A stretch of DNA of 15,838 nucleotides from UPXZ01 sp964634605 (lineage in GTDB: Bacteria > Bacteroidota > Bacteroidia > Bacteroidales > Paludibacteraceae). Shown here in pieces: positions 1-7,797 of the stretch. The notes beneath the pieces are model-generated. The model had not been told where the DNA came from and made no database searches. It worked only from the letters and a program-made list of their open reading frames with translations. Both the position numbers and the translations under genes were made by a program. The DNA lies in contig CAZWLJ010000056.1 in NCBI GenBank assembly GCA_964634605.1, positions 1 through 15,838 on the forward strand, in the 5' to 3' direction. Position 1 is the first letter of the stretch, and every line of letters starts with the position of its first letter.

Positions 1-53
1 CACGACCCCCTGCTCCCAAAGCAGGTGCGCTAACCGGACTGCGCTACACCCCG
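1..53 (-). tRNA. tRNA-Pro (anticodon UGG), 5' part only
   Basis: Read on the minus strand from 53 to 1, the sequence begins with acceptor strand CGGGGTG, then TA, a D-arm with GCGC/GCGC stem, an anticodon stem CCTGC/GCAGG and the loop TTTGGGA, so the anticodon is UGG (proline). The variable region begins near position 5, and the T-arm and 3' acceptor strand lie beyond the left edge. The 53 bases present fold without mismatches in the D and anticodon stems, so it is probably an intact gene cut by the window. A promoter box lies 25-32 bases upstream. Confidence 0.93.
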
Positions 54-77
54 TTCACTTATTTCAAAAAGCGAGTG

Positions 78-85
78 CAAAGATA
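78..85 (-). promoter_or_regulatory. Bacteroidetes -7 promoter box for tRNA-Pro
   Basis: The minus strand reads TATCTTTG, an exact match to the Bacteroidetes -7 consensus TAnnTTTG. A T-rich TTTA lies about 20 bases further upstream, where the -33 element is expected. Transcription would start near position 71, leaving a leader of about 18 nt before the tRNA 5' end at 53. Confidence 0.7.
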
Positions 86-188
86 ATCAAATATTATTAA
101 TAAAGGAATAATTCTGCTGGAAATTTTACCTGTAAATTAATAGCTTATAAAAAACAATCACCTTAACAGCTGATTATCTGACAACTAA

Positions 189-225
189 ACAGAGAAACGA
201 ACTTTGAAAAGATTCGTCTCTCTGT
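189..225 (-). terminator. Probable terminator of the NlpC-epimerase-pirin operon
   Basis: Arms at 189-201 (ACAGAGAAACGAA) and 213-225 (TTCGTCTCTCTGT) pair at 12 of 13 positions around an 11-base loop. The hairpin lies 33 bases past the pirin stop. On the minus strand it is followed by TTTAGTTGT, a weak T-tract, so termination may be only partial or Rho-assisted. Confidence 0.6.
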
Positions 226-258
226 CTAAATCTTAATTATTTTTGAAAACCTGACTTA

Positions 259-1128
259 TCATTTATGTTTTATAAATGTGCCGTTATCCAATTCTTCGAA
301 AGCAAGGTTTAATTCTTCACGTGTATTCATTACTATCGGTCCACCCCATGAAACGGATTCGCGAAGTGGCTTTCCGGCGAGAAGAATAAACCGTGCTCCT
401 TCCCTGCCCGACTTAACTGTTACAGTATCATTTTCAGCATTATCCGTAATAACGGATGTGAACAGAATGGCACATGCCTTATTTTCAAATTCACTCAGGT
501 TTTCATCCGGCGCCAGCATGCCTTCAATCAGATAAATGAAAAGCGTTTCATCATTATTGCTTTCAGAATAAGACCAGGTGCTGTTTGGGGCCAATTCAAC
601 ATCAAGGTACTGTACTTTCACGTAATCACCTTTGAACGGACCTGAATTTCCTTTGTAACTGCCTGAAATAATCCTCACCAGCGCATCATCTTCTTTTACT
701 ATCATCACATCGTCCGGCGTAATATCCCGATACGATGGTTCGGTCATTTTATCTTTCGAAGGCAGGTTAATCCATAGCTGACATCCGAGCATTCTGTCAG
801 ATTTCTGAGGCATTTCCTGATGGATAATGCCAGAGCCGGCTGTCATCCACTGGCATTCCAGTTCACCGATAGTACCGCGGTTGCCCAGGCTGTCGCCATG
901 TGTTATCTCACCTTTTATCAGGTACGTTACTGTTTCAATTCCTCTGTGAGGATGCCATGGAAAACCCTTGATATAGTCGAGCGGGTCAGTGGAGTCAAAT
1001 CCGTCGAGCATGAGGAAAGGATCAAAATCATGCACGTTTCTTAACCCCAGGACTCTTCTCAGATGTACTCCGGCACCATCAACGGCATTTTGTCCTCTGA
1101 TAATTTGAGTCGCTTTTCTTTTGGTCAT
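259..1128 (-). CDS. Pirin family protein
   Basis: 289 residues, normal length for a pirin: a bicupin metalloprotein of the cytoplasm with no signal peptide. The N-terminal cupin carries the full pirin metal site: His59 and His61 in FPWHPHRGIETVTY, then His103 and Glu105 in GSGIIHQEMP, matching the two histidines, third histidine and glutamate that bind iron in human pirin. Some bacterial relatives (E. coli YhhW) have quercetin 2,3-dioxygenase activity in vitro and others modulate metabolic enzymes, so the physiological role cannot be read from sequence. The start codon lies one base beyond the stop of the upstream dipeptide epimerase, so the two are almost certainly co-transcribed and perhaps translationally coupled. 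That ties this pirin to a murein-peptide operon, but no functional link is established. Confidence 0.93.
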   Translation of the reverse strand: MTKRKATQIIRGQNAVDGAGVHLRRVLGLRNVHDFDPFLMLDGFDSTDPLDYIKGFPWHPHRGIETVTYLIKGEITHGDSLGNRGTIGELECQWMTAGSGIIHQEMPQKSDRMLGCQLWINLPSKDKMTEPSYRDITPDDVMIVKEDDALVRIISGSYKGNSGPFKGDYVKVQYLDVELAPNSTWSYSESNNDETLFIYLIEGMLAPDENLSEFENKACAILFTSVITDNAENDTVTVKSGREGARFILLAGKPLRESVSWGGPIVMNTREELNLAFEELDNGTFIKHK

Positions 1129-1129
1129 T

Positions 1130-2287
1130 TTATTTCAGTTTAATAATTGGTTTTACTCCTATACCGCTCGTTACATCGGGTATTATTTTTCCATCGGTCA
1201 AACGCGCACCCCGGAATGCATCGTTCTGAATAAGCAGCGCACCGTCCAGATCGGCAAAATCCATTCCGGGCGCGAGCTGGGCAGCGGCTGAAATACCGCA
1301 TGAAGTCTCAGTCATGCACCCTATCATTACCTTCATACCGAGCGATTGAGCCAGATTGCGCATTTTCCAGGCTTCACGCATTCCGGTGCATTTCATCAGT
1401 TTGATATTTATACCCGAAAAAACACCCTTCAAACGCTCCACATCGCGCAACCGCTGTACCGATTCATCTGCAAAAACCGGTAACGGACTTTGTTCGGTAA
1501 GCCAGGCAATATCATCGAGATTGTATTTCGGCATCGGCTGTTCTATCATCACTATTCCCTTTTCTTTGAGCCAGTTTATCATATCCAGTGCCTGATGCTT
1601 ATCTTTCCAGCCCTGATTGGCATCTACTGCAACAGGTAATTCATTTACCGAACGAATGGCTTCAACCATCCTCTTATCGTCTTTGCTGCCTAATTTCACT
1701 TTCAGAATATGAAACTGTCCCTCGACTTCCTTCACTTTCTGACGAACCATTTCATCTGTATCCATACCGATTGTGAAGGTTGTATCCGGAATTTTGTTCA
1801 CATTCATTCCCCAAATTTGGTACCAGGGTATCCCGATAATTTTACCAGCCAGATCATGCAATGCGATATCAACAGACGCTTTGGCGGCCGTATTATTTTC
1901 GGCTATCGAATCAATATAGTTCAGAATTTCATCAATCTGCAAGGGATCGGAAAATCCCGACAAATCAATTTTTTCAAGAAATGCTATAACAGAAGGTTGT
2001 GACTCGCCCAGATATGGGGGCAATGCAGCTTCGCCATACCCAGTAATTCCGTCGTATTCTAGCGTGGTAAGTACCACGGGAGTAGTCTTGCGGGAGTAGC
2101 CGGAGATGTTGAATGCGTGTTTCAACTGTAAATCATACGAATACCAGCTTAGCTTTATTTTTGATTTTCCCGGTGCTCCCGATGTTTCTTTCTGAGCAAA
2201 TTTTTCTGCAAATGCCGGAAAATTCAGCATGCTTAAACCACCGGCAACAGCCACACTCTTTATAAAATTCCTCCTGTTTTGCAACAT
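1130..2287 (-). CDS. Dipeptide epimerase (L-Ala-D/L-Glu epimerase type), Tat-exported
   Basis: 385 residues, enolase superfamily, muconate-lactonizing subgroup. The expected reaction is epimerisation of L-Ala-D-Glu, released from murein peptides, to L-Ala-L-Glu. Catalytic and metal residues are in order: Lys196 and Lys198 (ILKVKLG), Asp222 (VDANQGW), Glu249 (IEQP), Asp274 (FADES) and the second catalytic Lys296 (NIKLMK). The Asp346-x-Asp348 motif (ADLDGALL) marks dipeptide epimerases because it binds the substrate amino group. The N-terminus is a Tat-type leader: twin arginine in NRRNFIKS (residues 4-11), a hydrophobic stretch to about 25 and an AFA cleavage site near 27. The classical enzyme is cytoplasmic, so export is notable. 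It lies 44 bases after the NlpC/P60 gene and one base before pirin. Substrate specificity within the epimerases is inferred from the neighbour; family membership is secure. Confidence 0.92.
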   Translation of the reverse strand: MLQNRRNFIKSVAVAGGLSMLNFPAFAEKFAQKETSGAPGKSKIKLSWYSYDLQLKHAFNISGYSRKTTPVVLTTLEYDGITGYGEAALPPYLGESQPSVIAFLEKIDLSGFSDPLQIDEILNYIDSIAENNTAAKASVDIALHDLAGKIIGIPWYQIWGMNVNKIPDTTFTIGMDTDEMVRQKVKEVEGQFHILKVKLGSKDDKRMVEAIRSVNELPVAVDANQGWKDKHQALDMINWLKEKGIVMIEQPMPKYNLDDIAWLTEQSPLPVFADESVQRLRDVERLKGVFSGINIKLMKCTGMREAWKMRNLAQSLGMKVMIGCMTETSCGISAAAQLAPGMDFADLDGALLIQNDAFRGARLTDGKIIPDVTSGIGVKPIIKLK

Positions 2288-2331
2288 GGTGTTTCAGTTT
2301 AAATTAATATAGATAATTGTTTTTATATTAG

Positions 2332-3513
2332 TCAGTTATACCAATCATCTGTGAAAACATTTCCAATACCTTTCATGCCGGTTCCGATGATTCGGCGTAC
2401 ACCTATCAGCCGTTCAGCATTGTACCTGTCGTAGTCCGCGCTTTCCGGATCGAGACTGCTGATCCTTACGTATTCCGATGAATGAATAAATCTGAGGTTA
2501 CCTATGTAGATTGCCACGTGAACCACTTTGAAATGACCGGGATTTGCAACATCTTTTTGTCCGAAGAAAAGTAAATCTCCTGTTTTAAGGTTGCTGAAAC
2601 CTGCCGATATATCCACTTCACTGCCGGTATGAAACTGCTGCGATGCATCTCTGGGCAGAATGAGTCCATGCATGAAAAATACAGTTTTGGTAAAGCCGCT
2701 GCAATCAACTCCTCTGGACGATGTGCCTCCCCACAGATATGGCAAACCGAGAAACTTTTTACTGTATTCAGCAATATTATCTCCTGTCAGCCGGATGGAT
2801 TTTTGCCATGCCGAAAATGTTTTTACAGAGTTTACAGGCACGAAACCGGTTTTACCGCCGGGCAGTGATACCTGCCGGAAATCCCCCTGTTTCTTTTTGT
2901 TTTCCTGAACCAGAATGTTCCCGGCAAGCACCTCCATCACTTGCAGCGATTGTTTTGATGGGCACTCATAAATTACAGTATTATAGTCATTTACAATTAA
3001 TTTTTTTTTCCTGTTTATTGATTTAAACTCTTTCTCATTCATCAGCCTGACAGAAGTGTTTGTCCAGCCGATGTAACGATCGGGAGTCTGCACAAGCAGC
3101 CAGCCTTTTTCACGGTCAAGAATCTTTACCGGGGTTCCCAGGGTAGCCTGAGTAATCATTTCGGCTGTGAAATCAGGTTCGGATCTGATATTGATGACCG
3201 AAAGCGGCACAATACCCCAGTGCTTCTCTCCTATTGTATTTTCGGGCAGCAACTGAATACTGTCGGTAATCCGGATTCCACTGTTTTCAATTGAATCCAT
3301 CAATTGTCTGTAAACTGTTGAATCTGAGATTCTTCCCTTAATTACTATGTTGTTTGGAGTTTGAACGGAAACGACTTCGTAAATACAAATCCGTTTGTCG
3401 GGCGCTGAATTCTTCCTCACATTTTCGATTATACTTTCCAGTTCTGTAGTTTGTGAGTGGAGCGAAATGAAAAGCAGCTGAATCAGTATGAATATAAAAG
3501 ATATTTTTTTCAC
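2332..3513 (-). CDS. NlpC/P60 endopeptidase with SH3 domains (YkfC-like, gamma-D-Glu-L-diamino acid type)
   Basis: 393 residues. A Sec signal peptide (residues 1-20, KK then a hydrophobic run to HSQ) predicts periplasmic or cell-surface location. Residues 95-235 form bacterial SH3-like domains (for example IGWTNTSVRL near 148-157 and TGFVPVNSV at 222-230). The C-terminal NlpC/P60 papain-like domain has Tyr259, Asp270-Cys271-Ser272 (GVDCSGF), His332 (KVVHVAIY) and His344 (FIHSSE). The 12-residue His-His spacing and the DCS triplet match Bacillus YkfC, which cuts L-Ala-gamma-D-Glu from murein stem peptides. It is the first gene of a three-gene operon followed by a dipeptide epimerase, which would use the dipeptide this enzyme releases. 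That pairing, known from ykfB/ykfC, supports the assignment. A Bacteroidetes promoter box sits 26 bases upstream of the start. Confidence 0.92.
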   Translation of the reverse strand: MKKISFIFILIQLLFISLHSQTTELESIIENVRKNSAPDKRICIYEVVSVQTPNNIVIKGRISDSTVYRQLMDSIENSGIRITDSIQLLPENTIGEKHWGIVPLSVINIRSEPDFTAEMITQATLGTPVKILDREKGWLLVQTPDRYIGWTNTSVRLMNEKEFKSINRKKKLIVNDYNTVIYECPSKQSLQVMEVLAGNILVQENKKKQGDFRQVSLPGGKTGFVPVNSVKTFSAWQKSIRLTGDNIAEYSKKFLGLPYLWGGTSSRGVDCSGFTKTVFFMHGLILPRDASQQFHTGSEVDISAGFSNLKTGDLLFFGQKDVANPGHFKVVHVAIYIGNLRFIHSSEYVRISSLDPESADYDRYNAERLIGVRRIIGTGMKGIGNVFTDDWYN

Positions 3514-3538
3514 TTTGAATACCGGAATTATCGTAATG

Positions 3539-3546
3539 CAAATATA
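3539..3546 (-). promoter_or_regulatory. Promoter box of the NlpC-epimerase-pirin operon
   Basis: The minus strand reads TATATTTG, matching TAnnTTTG. A GTTG lies 17 bases upstream as a possible -33 element. Transcription would start near 3532, giving a leader of about 19 nt before the NlpC/P60 start at 3513. No other good box occurs between this gene and the upstream terminator. Confidence 0.55.
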
Positions 3547-3583
3547 GTGTTTTTAATACAAAGCAACAGTCATTTTTCAGGAA

Positions 3584-3619
3584 ATAAAAAAGGACGGAAT
3601 CTGTAAAAAGTCCCGTCCT
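3584..3619 (-). terminator. Rho-independent terminator after the DUF1080 gene
   Basis: On the minus strand arms AGGACGG (3619-3613) and CCGTCCT (3597-3591) form a 7-bp GC-rich stem with a 15-base loop, immediately followed by TTTTTTA. It lies 24 bases past the DUF1080 stop at 3643 and separates the two minus-strand operons. Confidence 0.85.
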
Positions 3620-3642
3620 GATCATTACAACTATTTTTCAGG

Positions 3643-4998
3643 CTATAATTCCCTGATTTTTATGTTCTGAAACCAGACTTCATCACCGTGGTCCTGAAGC
3701 AGGATCAGTCCCTGTCCGGCATTTCCAAAGTTGGGCCAATCCTTGTATTTGCTATAGTCTACCAAAGCATCCCACATCTGATTATTACGTTCATATTCAA
3801 CTATTTTCACACCATTCAGCCAATGCTCCACGTGATTTTCATTTACTTTAATTAATGCCGTATTGAAAAATCCGCCTCTGAAAGGTTTGTTTGCTGCAGC
3901 CGGTATCAGGTCGTAGAGAGCTCCCAGTTTTCTGTTGCCGTTAACTCCGAGTTTGGCATCCGGATGCCTGTTGTCATCAAGAATCTGGTATTCGCACCCG
4001 ATAGCCGAACCCTGACCTTTATTCAGTTCCGTATCAACAAAATATTTAATGCCACTGTTGGCTCCATCGGTTATTTTAAAATCAACTTTCAACATAAAAT
4101 TTTTATACGGGCGTGTTGTAACGATATCTCCGCCGTTGGTTGATTCACCTCCGTCGCTTTTCAATACTTTCAGAATACCATCGCTTATTGTCCATCCTTT
4201 CTCCGGGAATCCGTCCATCTTGGCACCCCGCCATCCGCTGGTGGTTTTCCCGTCCCACAGTAATTTCCAGCCTTCCCGTGCTTCCCTGCCCGAAATGGAG
4301 TTTGGAATGGTGTTTATCTGACAAATTTCTTCCTTTCCGGTTGTTTTATGTACATCCAGGTCCGTTGTCAGTATCCGTATGTTTCGCCACGCTACTGTTT
4401 TTCCTTCCAGCTCGGTATTATTTCCAATTGAGTGAACCTGGAGACCTATAAACCCGTTTCCGGTCATATCATCAAGCAGATCGGCACATTGCATGCCGTT
4501 TACCCAGGTCCGGATACTGCTTCCTGTGGCTTCAATTCGTGCAGTGTTCCATTCGTTGTTCCGGAATGCTTTCTGTCCGGCCGGATTGTATGTCATCGGA
4601 TATAGCCAGCCCCTGCGGGCTTCGTCGTAAATGCCTCCTGTCCAGGCTCTTGAAGATGGATCTATCTCAAACTGATATCCGTGGACTGTTCCGTTTTTGT
4701 ATTCTTTCAGGCTGTTGCTTCTGAACTGGACACCCGAGTTCAGTCCGTCGTCCACCCTGAATTCAAACTCCAGGATAAAATCGCTGTACATTTTATCTGT
4801 CCTCAGAAATGTATTGGGTGTTCCTGGTTTTGAGATTCCGACAATGGCGTTGTCGATTACCTTATAATCTGCAGTTCCGTTGATTCTTGTCCATCCTTTC
4901 AGGTTTTTCCCGTTGAACAGATTTTGCCAGTTAGGTTGTTGCGGGAATGCTGATAATGAAATAACTGCAAGCGTAATTAACCAAATTATTTTTTTCAT
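3643..4998 (-). CDS. Secreted protein with two DUF1080 (3-keto-disaccharide hydrolase type) domains
   Basis: 451 residues from the start chosen here, ATG at 4998. Residues 1-20 form a clear Sec signal peptide (KK, hydrophobic run, AFPQ), with no lipobox cysteine. The open frame continues upstream to 5289, but that part overlaps the preceding gene and reads as low-complexity shadow. Two concanavalin-like DUF1080 domains follow: about 22-210 (NLFNGKNLKGW, DGLNSGVQF) and about 243-450 (LLWDGKTTSGW, DGANSGIKYF), each repeating the pattern W-x-LxxGK-x-L-x-GW and D-G-x-NSG. The family is associated with cleavage of 3-keto-glycosides, the products of Gfo/Idh-type oxidation. The gene starts 13 bases after the stop of a Gfo/Idh oxidoreductase, so the two form a transcription unit and probably a pathway. 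Activity and sugar are not determinable here. Confidence 0.88.
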   Translation of the reverse strand: MKKIIWLITLAVISLSAFPQQPNWQNLFNGKNLKGWTRINGTADYKVIDNAIVGISKPGTPNTFLRTDKMYSDFILEFEFRVDDGLNSGVQFRSNSLKEYKNGTVHGYQFEIDPSSRAWTGGIYDEARRGWLYPMTYNPAGQKAFRNNEWNTARIEATGSSIRTWVNGMQCADLLDDMTGNGFIGLQVHSIGNNTELEGKTVAWRNIRILTTDLDVHKTTGKEEICQINTIPNSISGREAREGWKLLWDGKTTSGWRGAKMDGFPEKGWTISDGILKVLKSDGGESTNGGDIVTTRPYKNFMLKVDFKITDGANSGIKYFVDTELNKGQGSAIGCEYQILDDNRHPDAKLGVNGNRKLGALYDLIPAAANKPFRGGFFNTALIKVNENHVEHWLNGVKIVEYERNNQMWDALVDYSKYKDWPNFGNAGQGLILLQDHGDEVWFQNIKIREL

Positions 4999-5011
4999 TT
5001 TCCGTGGGTAT

Positions 5012-6436
5012 TTAGAGTTTGTAAAATTCGAACCATTCCTTTCGTGGTGGCACACCTGCCAGCAATGCATTGGCAAACGGATCGTTGGTAATTTGCTTTG
5101 TTTTTCTGTCGAAAATAAGTTTCCGGTTTGTTTGCTGTGCAAGCACCCCGAGACAGAACACCTGACTGAGAGGAGCGCTGACGCTGAATGGCGAGCGGGT
5201 CTTTTCTTTTCCCTGACATGCCAAAATGAAGTTTGCATAATGATTTGATGTGCTCTTGGGTACTTCGGGAAGTTTCTTTTCCATTTCACGTGCTTTTTCT
5301 TCGGGGATTATACTTAGCGTACTTCCATGCGAGCCACCCTTGAATGTCAGATTTTTGCTGTAAATTTCTTTGCCGGGATTCAGTTTCGCGGGCTGAATTG
5401 TCCAGCCTGCCACCTGCGGGATATTCGGATCGAGTTCAGATACGCCATAACCGGCAGGAACCTGAGGAATATTATCAATCCCGTCGTACCAGGTGAGAGT
5501 TACAGGTGGCATTTTTTTTCTTTTCGGGAATTTAAATTCAATGGTACTCGCCATCGGGTAGAAATACTGATTATATCCATCCAGCTTAACCGGATTTATT
5601 TCTTCGGGCAATCCCAGCTCCAGGAATTCGTGGGCAGTATCAATAATATGTGCTCCCCAGTCGCCCATTGCGCCCATTCCAAAGTCGTACCAGGAACGCC
5701 ATTCACCCATATGAAACTGCTTGTTATAATCATGGTATGGTACTGCCGAAAGCCATGTGTCCCAGTCCAGTGTATCCGGAACGGGTTCCTTATCGGGAAA
5801 CCTGGTTATTTTCGGGTTCCAGCTGTGCCAGCGGCGCGGGTTGTTCATGTGAGCTGTTATGCGGGTAACATCCCTGATGATTCCGGCTTCTTTCCAGGCT
5901 TTGAACTGAAAGTAGTTGGCTTCGGAATGACCCTGGTTACCCATCTGTGTGACTACATTCCTGTGTCTGGCAGCTGCGTTCATCAGCAATTCCGATTCGT
6001 AAAACGTACGTGTGAGCGGCTTTTCGACATATACGTGCTTGCCTTCAGCCAGCGCAAGCATACATACCGGGAAATGCGAATGATCGGGTGTGGCAATCAC
6101 TACTGCCTCGAATTCGTTTCCGGCTTTATCAAACATGATCCGAAAATCTTTGAACGTTTTTGCACCGGGATGACCGGCTACTGCTTTAGTGGTGTGGGGA
6201 GCGCCCAGGTCTACATCGCACAGGGCAACCACGTTAACCAGACCGGTCTTAACAAACTCGCTGAGCACTTCGAGTCCCCTGTTGCCAATCCCGACGAATG
6301 CAACATTCACTTTGCTGTTAGCTCCTGCTATCCGTTCAAAACTTTGCGCGGTCATTCCTGAAGTTATTCCACCGCCTAAAGCCAGCCCGGCCGAAGCTAA
6401 GGCTGCACTTTTGATAAATTCTCTTCGTGTTGTCAT
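5012..6436 (-). CDS. Gfo/Idh/MocA family oxidoreductase, Tat-exported
   Basis: 474 residues. A Tat leader is clear: RREFIKS at residues 4-10, a small-residue hydrophobic stretch to about 28, and probable cleavage after MTA near 30. The Rossmann domain begins at about 42 with VNVAFVGIGNRG (glycines 49, 51 and 54). The family motif EKPL is at 138-141, and the C-terminal substrate domain has GDWGAHIID with Asp259, His263 and Asp266. Tat export of a folded enzyme fits a tightly held NAD(P), as in periplasmic glucose-fructose oxidoreductase. Exported Gfo/Idh proteins of Bacteroidota oxidise sugars, often at C3 of a glycoside. The DUF1080 protein 13 bases downstream is the kind of partner that acts on 3-keto products. 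The sugar substrate and direction of reaction are not visible. The length is normal for the exported subgroup. Confidence 0.93.
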   Translation of the reverse strand: MTTRREFIKSAALASAGLALGGGITSGMTAQSFERIAGANSKVNVAFVGIGNRGLEVLSEFVKTGLVNVVALCDVDLGAPHTTKAVAGHPGAKTFKDFRIMFDKAGNEFEAVVIATPDHSHFPVCMLALAEGKHVYVEKPLTRTFYESELLMNAAARHRNVVTQMGNQGHSEANYFQFKAWKEAGIIRDVTRITAHMNNPRRWHSWNPKITRFPDKEPVPDTLDWDTWLSAVPYHDYNKQFHMGEWRSWYDFGMGAMGDWGAHIIDTAHEFLELGLPEEINPVKLDGYNQYFYPMASTIEFKFPKRKKMPPVTLTWYDGIDNIPQVPAGYGVSELDPNIPQVAGWTIQPAKLNPGKEIYSKNLTFKGGSHGSTLSIIPEEKAREMEKKLPEVPKSTSNHYANFILACQGKEKTRSPFSVSAPLSQVFCLGVLAQQTNRKLIFDRKTKQITNDPFANALLAGVPPRKEWFEFYKL

Positions 6437-6467
6437 ATTAAATTACATATTTCAGATTAACATTTTC

Positions 6468-6475
6468 CAAAAATA
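6468..6475 (-). promoter_or_regulatory. Promoter box for the Gfo/Idh-DUF1080 operon
   Basis: The minus strand reads TATTTTTG, a match to TAnnTTTG, 31 bases upstream of the ATG at 6436. The surrounding bases are strongly AT-rich. No good -33 TTTG is seen, so the match is to the -7 box alone. It is divergent from the hemW promoter 57 bases away. Confidence 0.5.
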
Positions 6476-6531
6476 ATAATAATTAATGAATAATCGGCCT
6501 GCCATAGCTTTTTCAATCAGCCAACTAATCG

Positions 6532-6539
6532 TATTTTTG
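6532..6539 (+). promoter_or_regulatory. Promoter box for hemW
   Basis: TATTTTTG matches TAnnTTTG, 24 bases before the hemW ATG at 6563. A T-rich segment (CTTTTTC) stands about 20 bases upstream in place of the -33 element. A purine-rich AAAAAGGAA at 6552-6560 just before the start is a reasonable ribosome binding site. Confidence 0.55.
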
Positions 6540-6562
6540 TAAATATTTATCAAAAAGGAAAA

Positions 6563-7687
6563 ATGTCAGGCATCTATATTCACATTCCGTTCTGTAAAAC
6601 CAGGTGCACCTACTGTGATTTCTATTCGCAAACAGACTATTCGCGGCAGAAACAGCTGGTGCAGGCAATGCTCGGTGAGATACAGCTCAGAAAAACGTAC
6701 CTTGTTGATGAAGCTGAGACCATATATTTCGGTGGAGGCACCCCCTCGACACTGTCGGTATCCGACATAGAAATCATTCTGAATGCACTTTCCGCTGAAT
6801 TCAGCATTAATAAAAATGCCGAGATTACCCTGGAAGCAAATCCGGACGACCTCACATCCGAATACCTGACCGCTTTGAGAAATTCCGGTGTCAACCGGCT
6901 GAGTATGGGCATACAGTGCTTTGACGACACACAGCTGAAAGCAATCAACCGGCGACACACAGCACTGACGGCACTGAAATCTGTTGAGATGGCTCATCAG
7001 GCGGGTTTCAGTAATATCAGCATCGATCTCATTTTCGGACTGCCGGGTCAGAGTATCGGATCATGGAAAGAGCAGGTGGATAAAGCGATGACGCTTGATA
7101 TACAGCATCTGTCGGCATACGGACTTACCTACGAAGAAGGAACTCCGCTGTGGAAGCAGATGAAATCAGGCCGGATTATTCCGGCTGATGATGATACAAT
7201 GATAGAAATGTACCATTATCTGGTGAAAACATGCTGTGAGAATGGTTTTGAGCAGTATGAAATATCCAATTTTGCCAGACCGGGATACCGGTCGCGCCAC
7301 AACTCATCGTACTGGAAAGGAATACCCTATCTGGGCATAGGACCTGCGGCACACTCATACAACGGAGATTCAAGGCAATGGAACATATCATCCACCACCG
7401 GATACATCACGAAGATACGTGAGAACCAACCTTTTTTCGAAAAAGAAATACTCACCGTTCAGGATAAGTACAACGACTATGTGATGGTATCGCTGCGCAC
7501 CATGGAAGGGATAAATACGGATATACTCCGGAAAGAATTCGGTGACTACCTGCATGATAACTGCCTGCAGTGGGCCGAAAAATACATGCTTGAGGGAAAA
7601 ATAATGAGAACGGACAATTGCATACGATTAACTCCCGAAGGCATTCAGATAGCTGATAAAATCATCGGAGACATGATGTACGTATAA
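6563..7687 (+). CDS. hemW: HemW-like radical SAM protein (heme chaperone, formerly HemN-like oxidase)
   Basis: 374 residues, cytoplasmic. The radical SAM cluster motif is Cys11-x3-Cys15-x2-Cys18 (CKTRCTYC), followed by Asp-Phe. The extra cysteine two residues later that marks true coproporphyrinogen dehydrogenase HemN is absent. GGGTPS at 57-62 is the SAM-binding glycine motif. HNSSYW at 246-251 matches the HNxxYW heme-binding signature of HemW, and the C-terminal HemN_C domain (about 300-374) is present. HemW-type proteins bind heme and deliver it to respiratory enzymes; they are often wrongly called oxygen-independent coproporphyrinogen III oxidase. The gene is divergent from the Gfo/Idh operon and 110 bases ahead of PBP1A, which has its own promoter box. 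No frameshift or unusual feature is seen. Confidence 0.9.
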   Translation: MSGIYIHIPFCKTRCTYCDFYSQTDYSRQKQLVQAMLGEIQLRKTYLVDEAETIYFGGGTPSTLSVSDIEIILNALSAEFSINKNAEITLEANPDDLTSEYLTALRNSGVNRLSMGIQCFDDTQLKAINRRHTALTALKSVEMAHQAGFSNISIDLIFGLPGQSIGSWKEQVDKAMTLDIQHLSAYGLTYEEGTPLWKQMKSGRIIPADDDTMIEMYHYLVKTCCENGFEQYEISNFARPGYRSRHNSSYWKGIPYLGIGPAAHSYNGDSRQWNISSTTGYITKIRENQPFFEKEILTVQDKYNDYVMVSLRTMEGINTDILRKEFGDYLHDNCLQWAEKYMLEGKIMRTDNCIRLTPEGIQIADKIIGDMMYV

Positions 7688-7757
7688 GAAAAATCGCTAA
7701 AACTATTAAAAAAGGTTCAATTCTGAATGGTTAATCACTCAATTGAAAATTTAAACG

Positions 7758-7765
7758 TAATTTTG
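7758..7765 (+). promoter_or_regulatory. Promoter box for the PBP1A-TPR operon
   Basis: TAATTTTG matches TAnnTTTG. Transcription would begin near 7772, leaving a leader of about 26 nt before the ATG at 7798. No clear -33 TTTG is seen 19-21 bases upstream. There is no convincing terminator after hemW, so read-through is also possible. Confidence 0.45.
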
Positions 7766-7797
7766 TAAGTATAAATAAAACAAAGTAATATATAAAT

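Noticed and set aside
4999..5289. A 97-residue N-terminal extension of the DUF1080 protein in the same open frame
   Set aside because: It overlaps the 3' end of the Gfo/Idh gene, contains no domain, and would bury a textbook signal peptide that begins at the ATG at 4998.
5327..6361. A 344-codon plus-strand open frame
   Set aside because: It is antisense to the Gfo/Idh gene, whose motifs are clear. Its translation is rich in Cys, His and Phe with no family pattern, as expected of a shadow frame.
6566..6997. A 143-codon minus-strand open frame
   Set aside because: It is a shadow of hemW, covering its radical SAM motif on the opposite strand.
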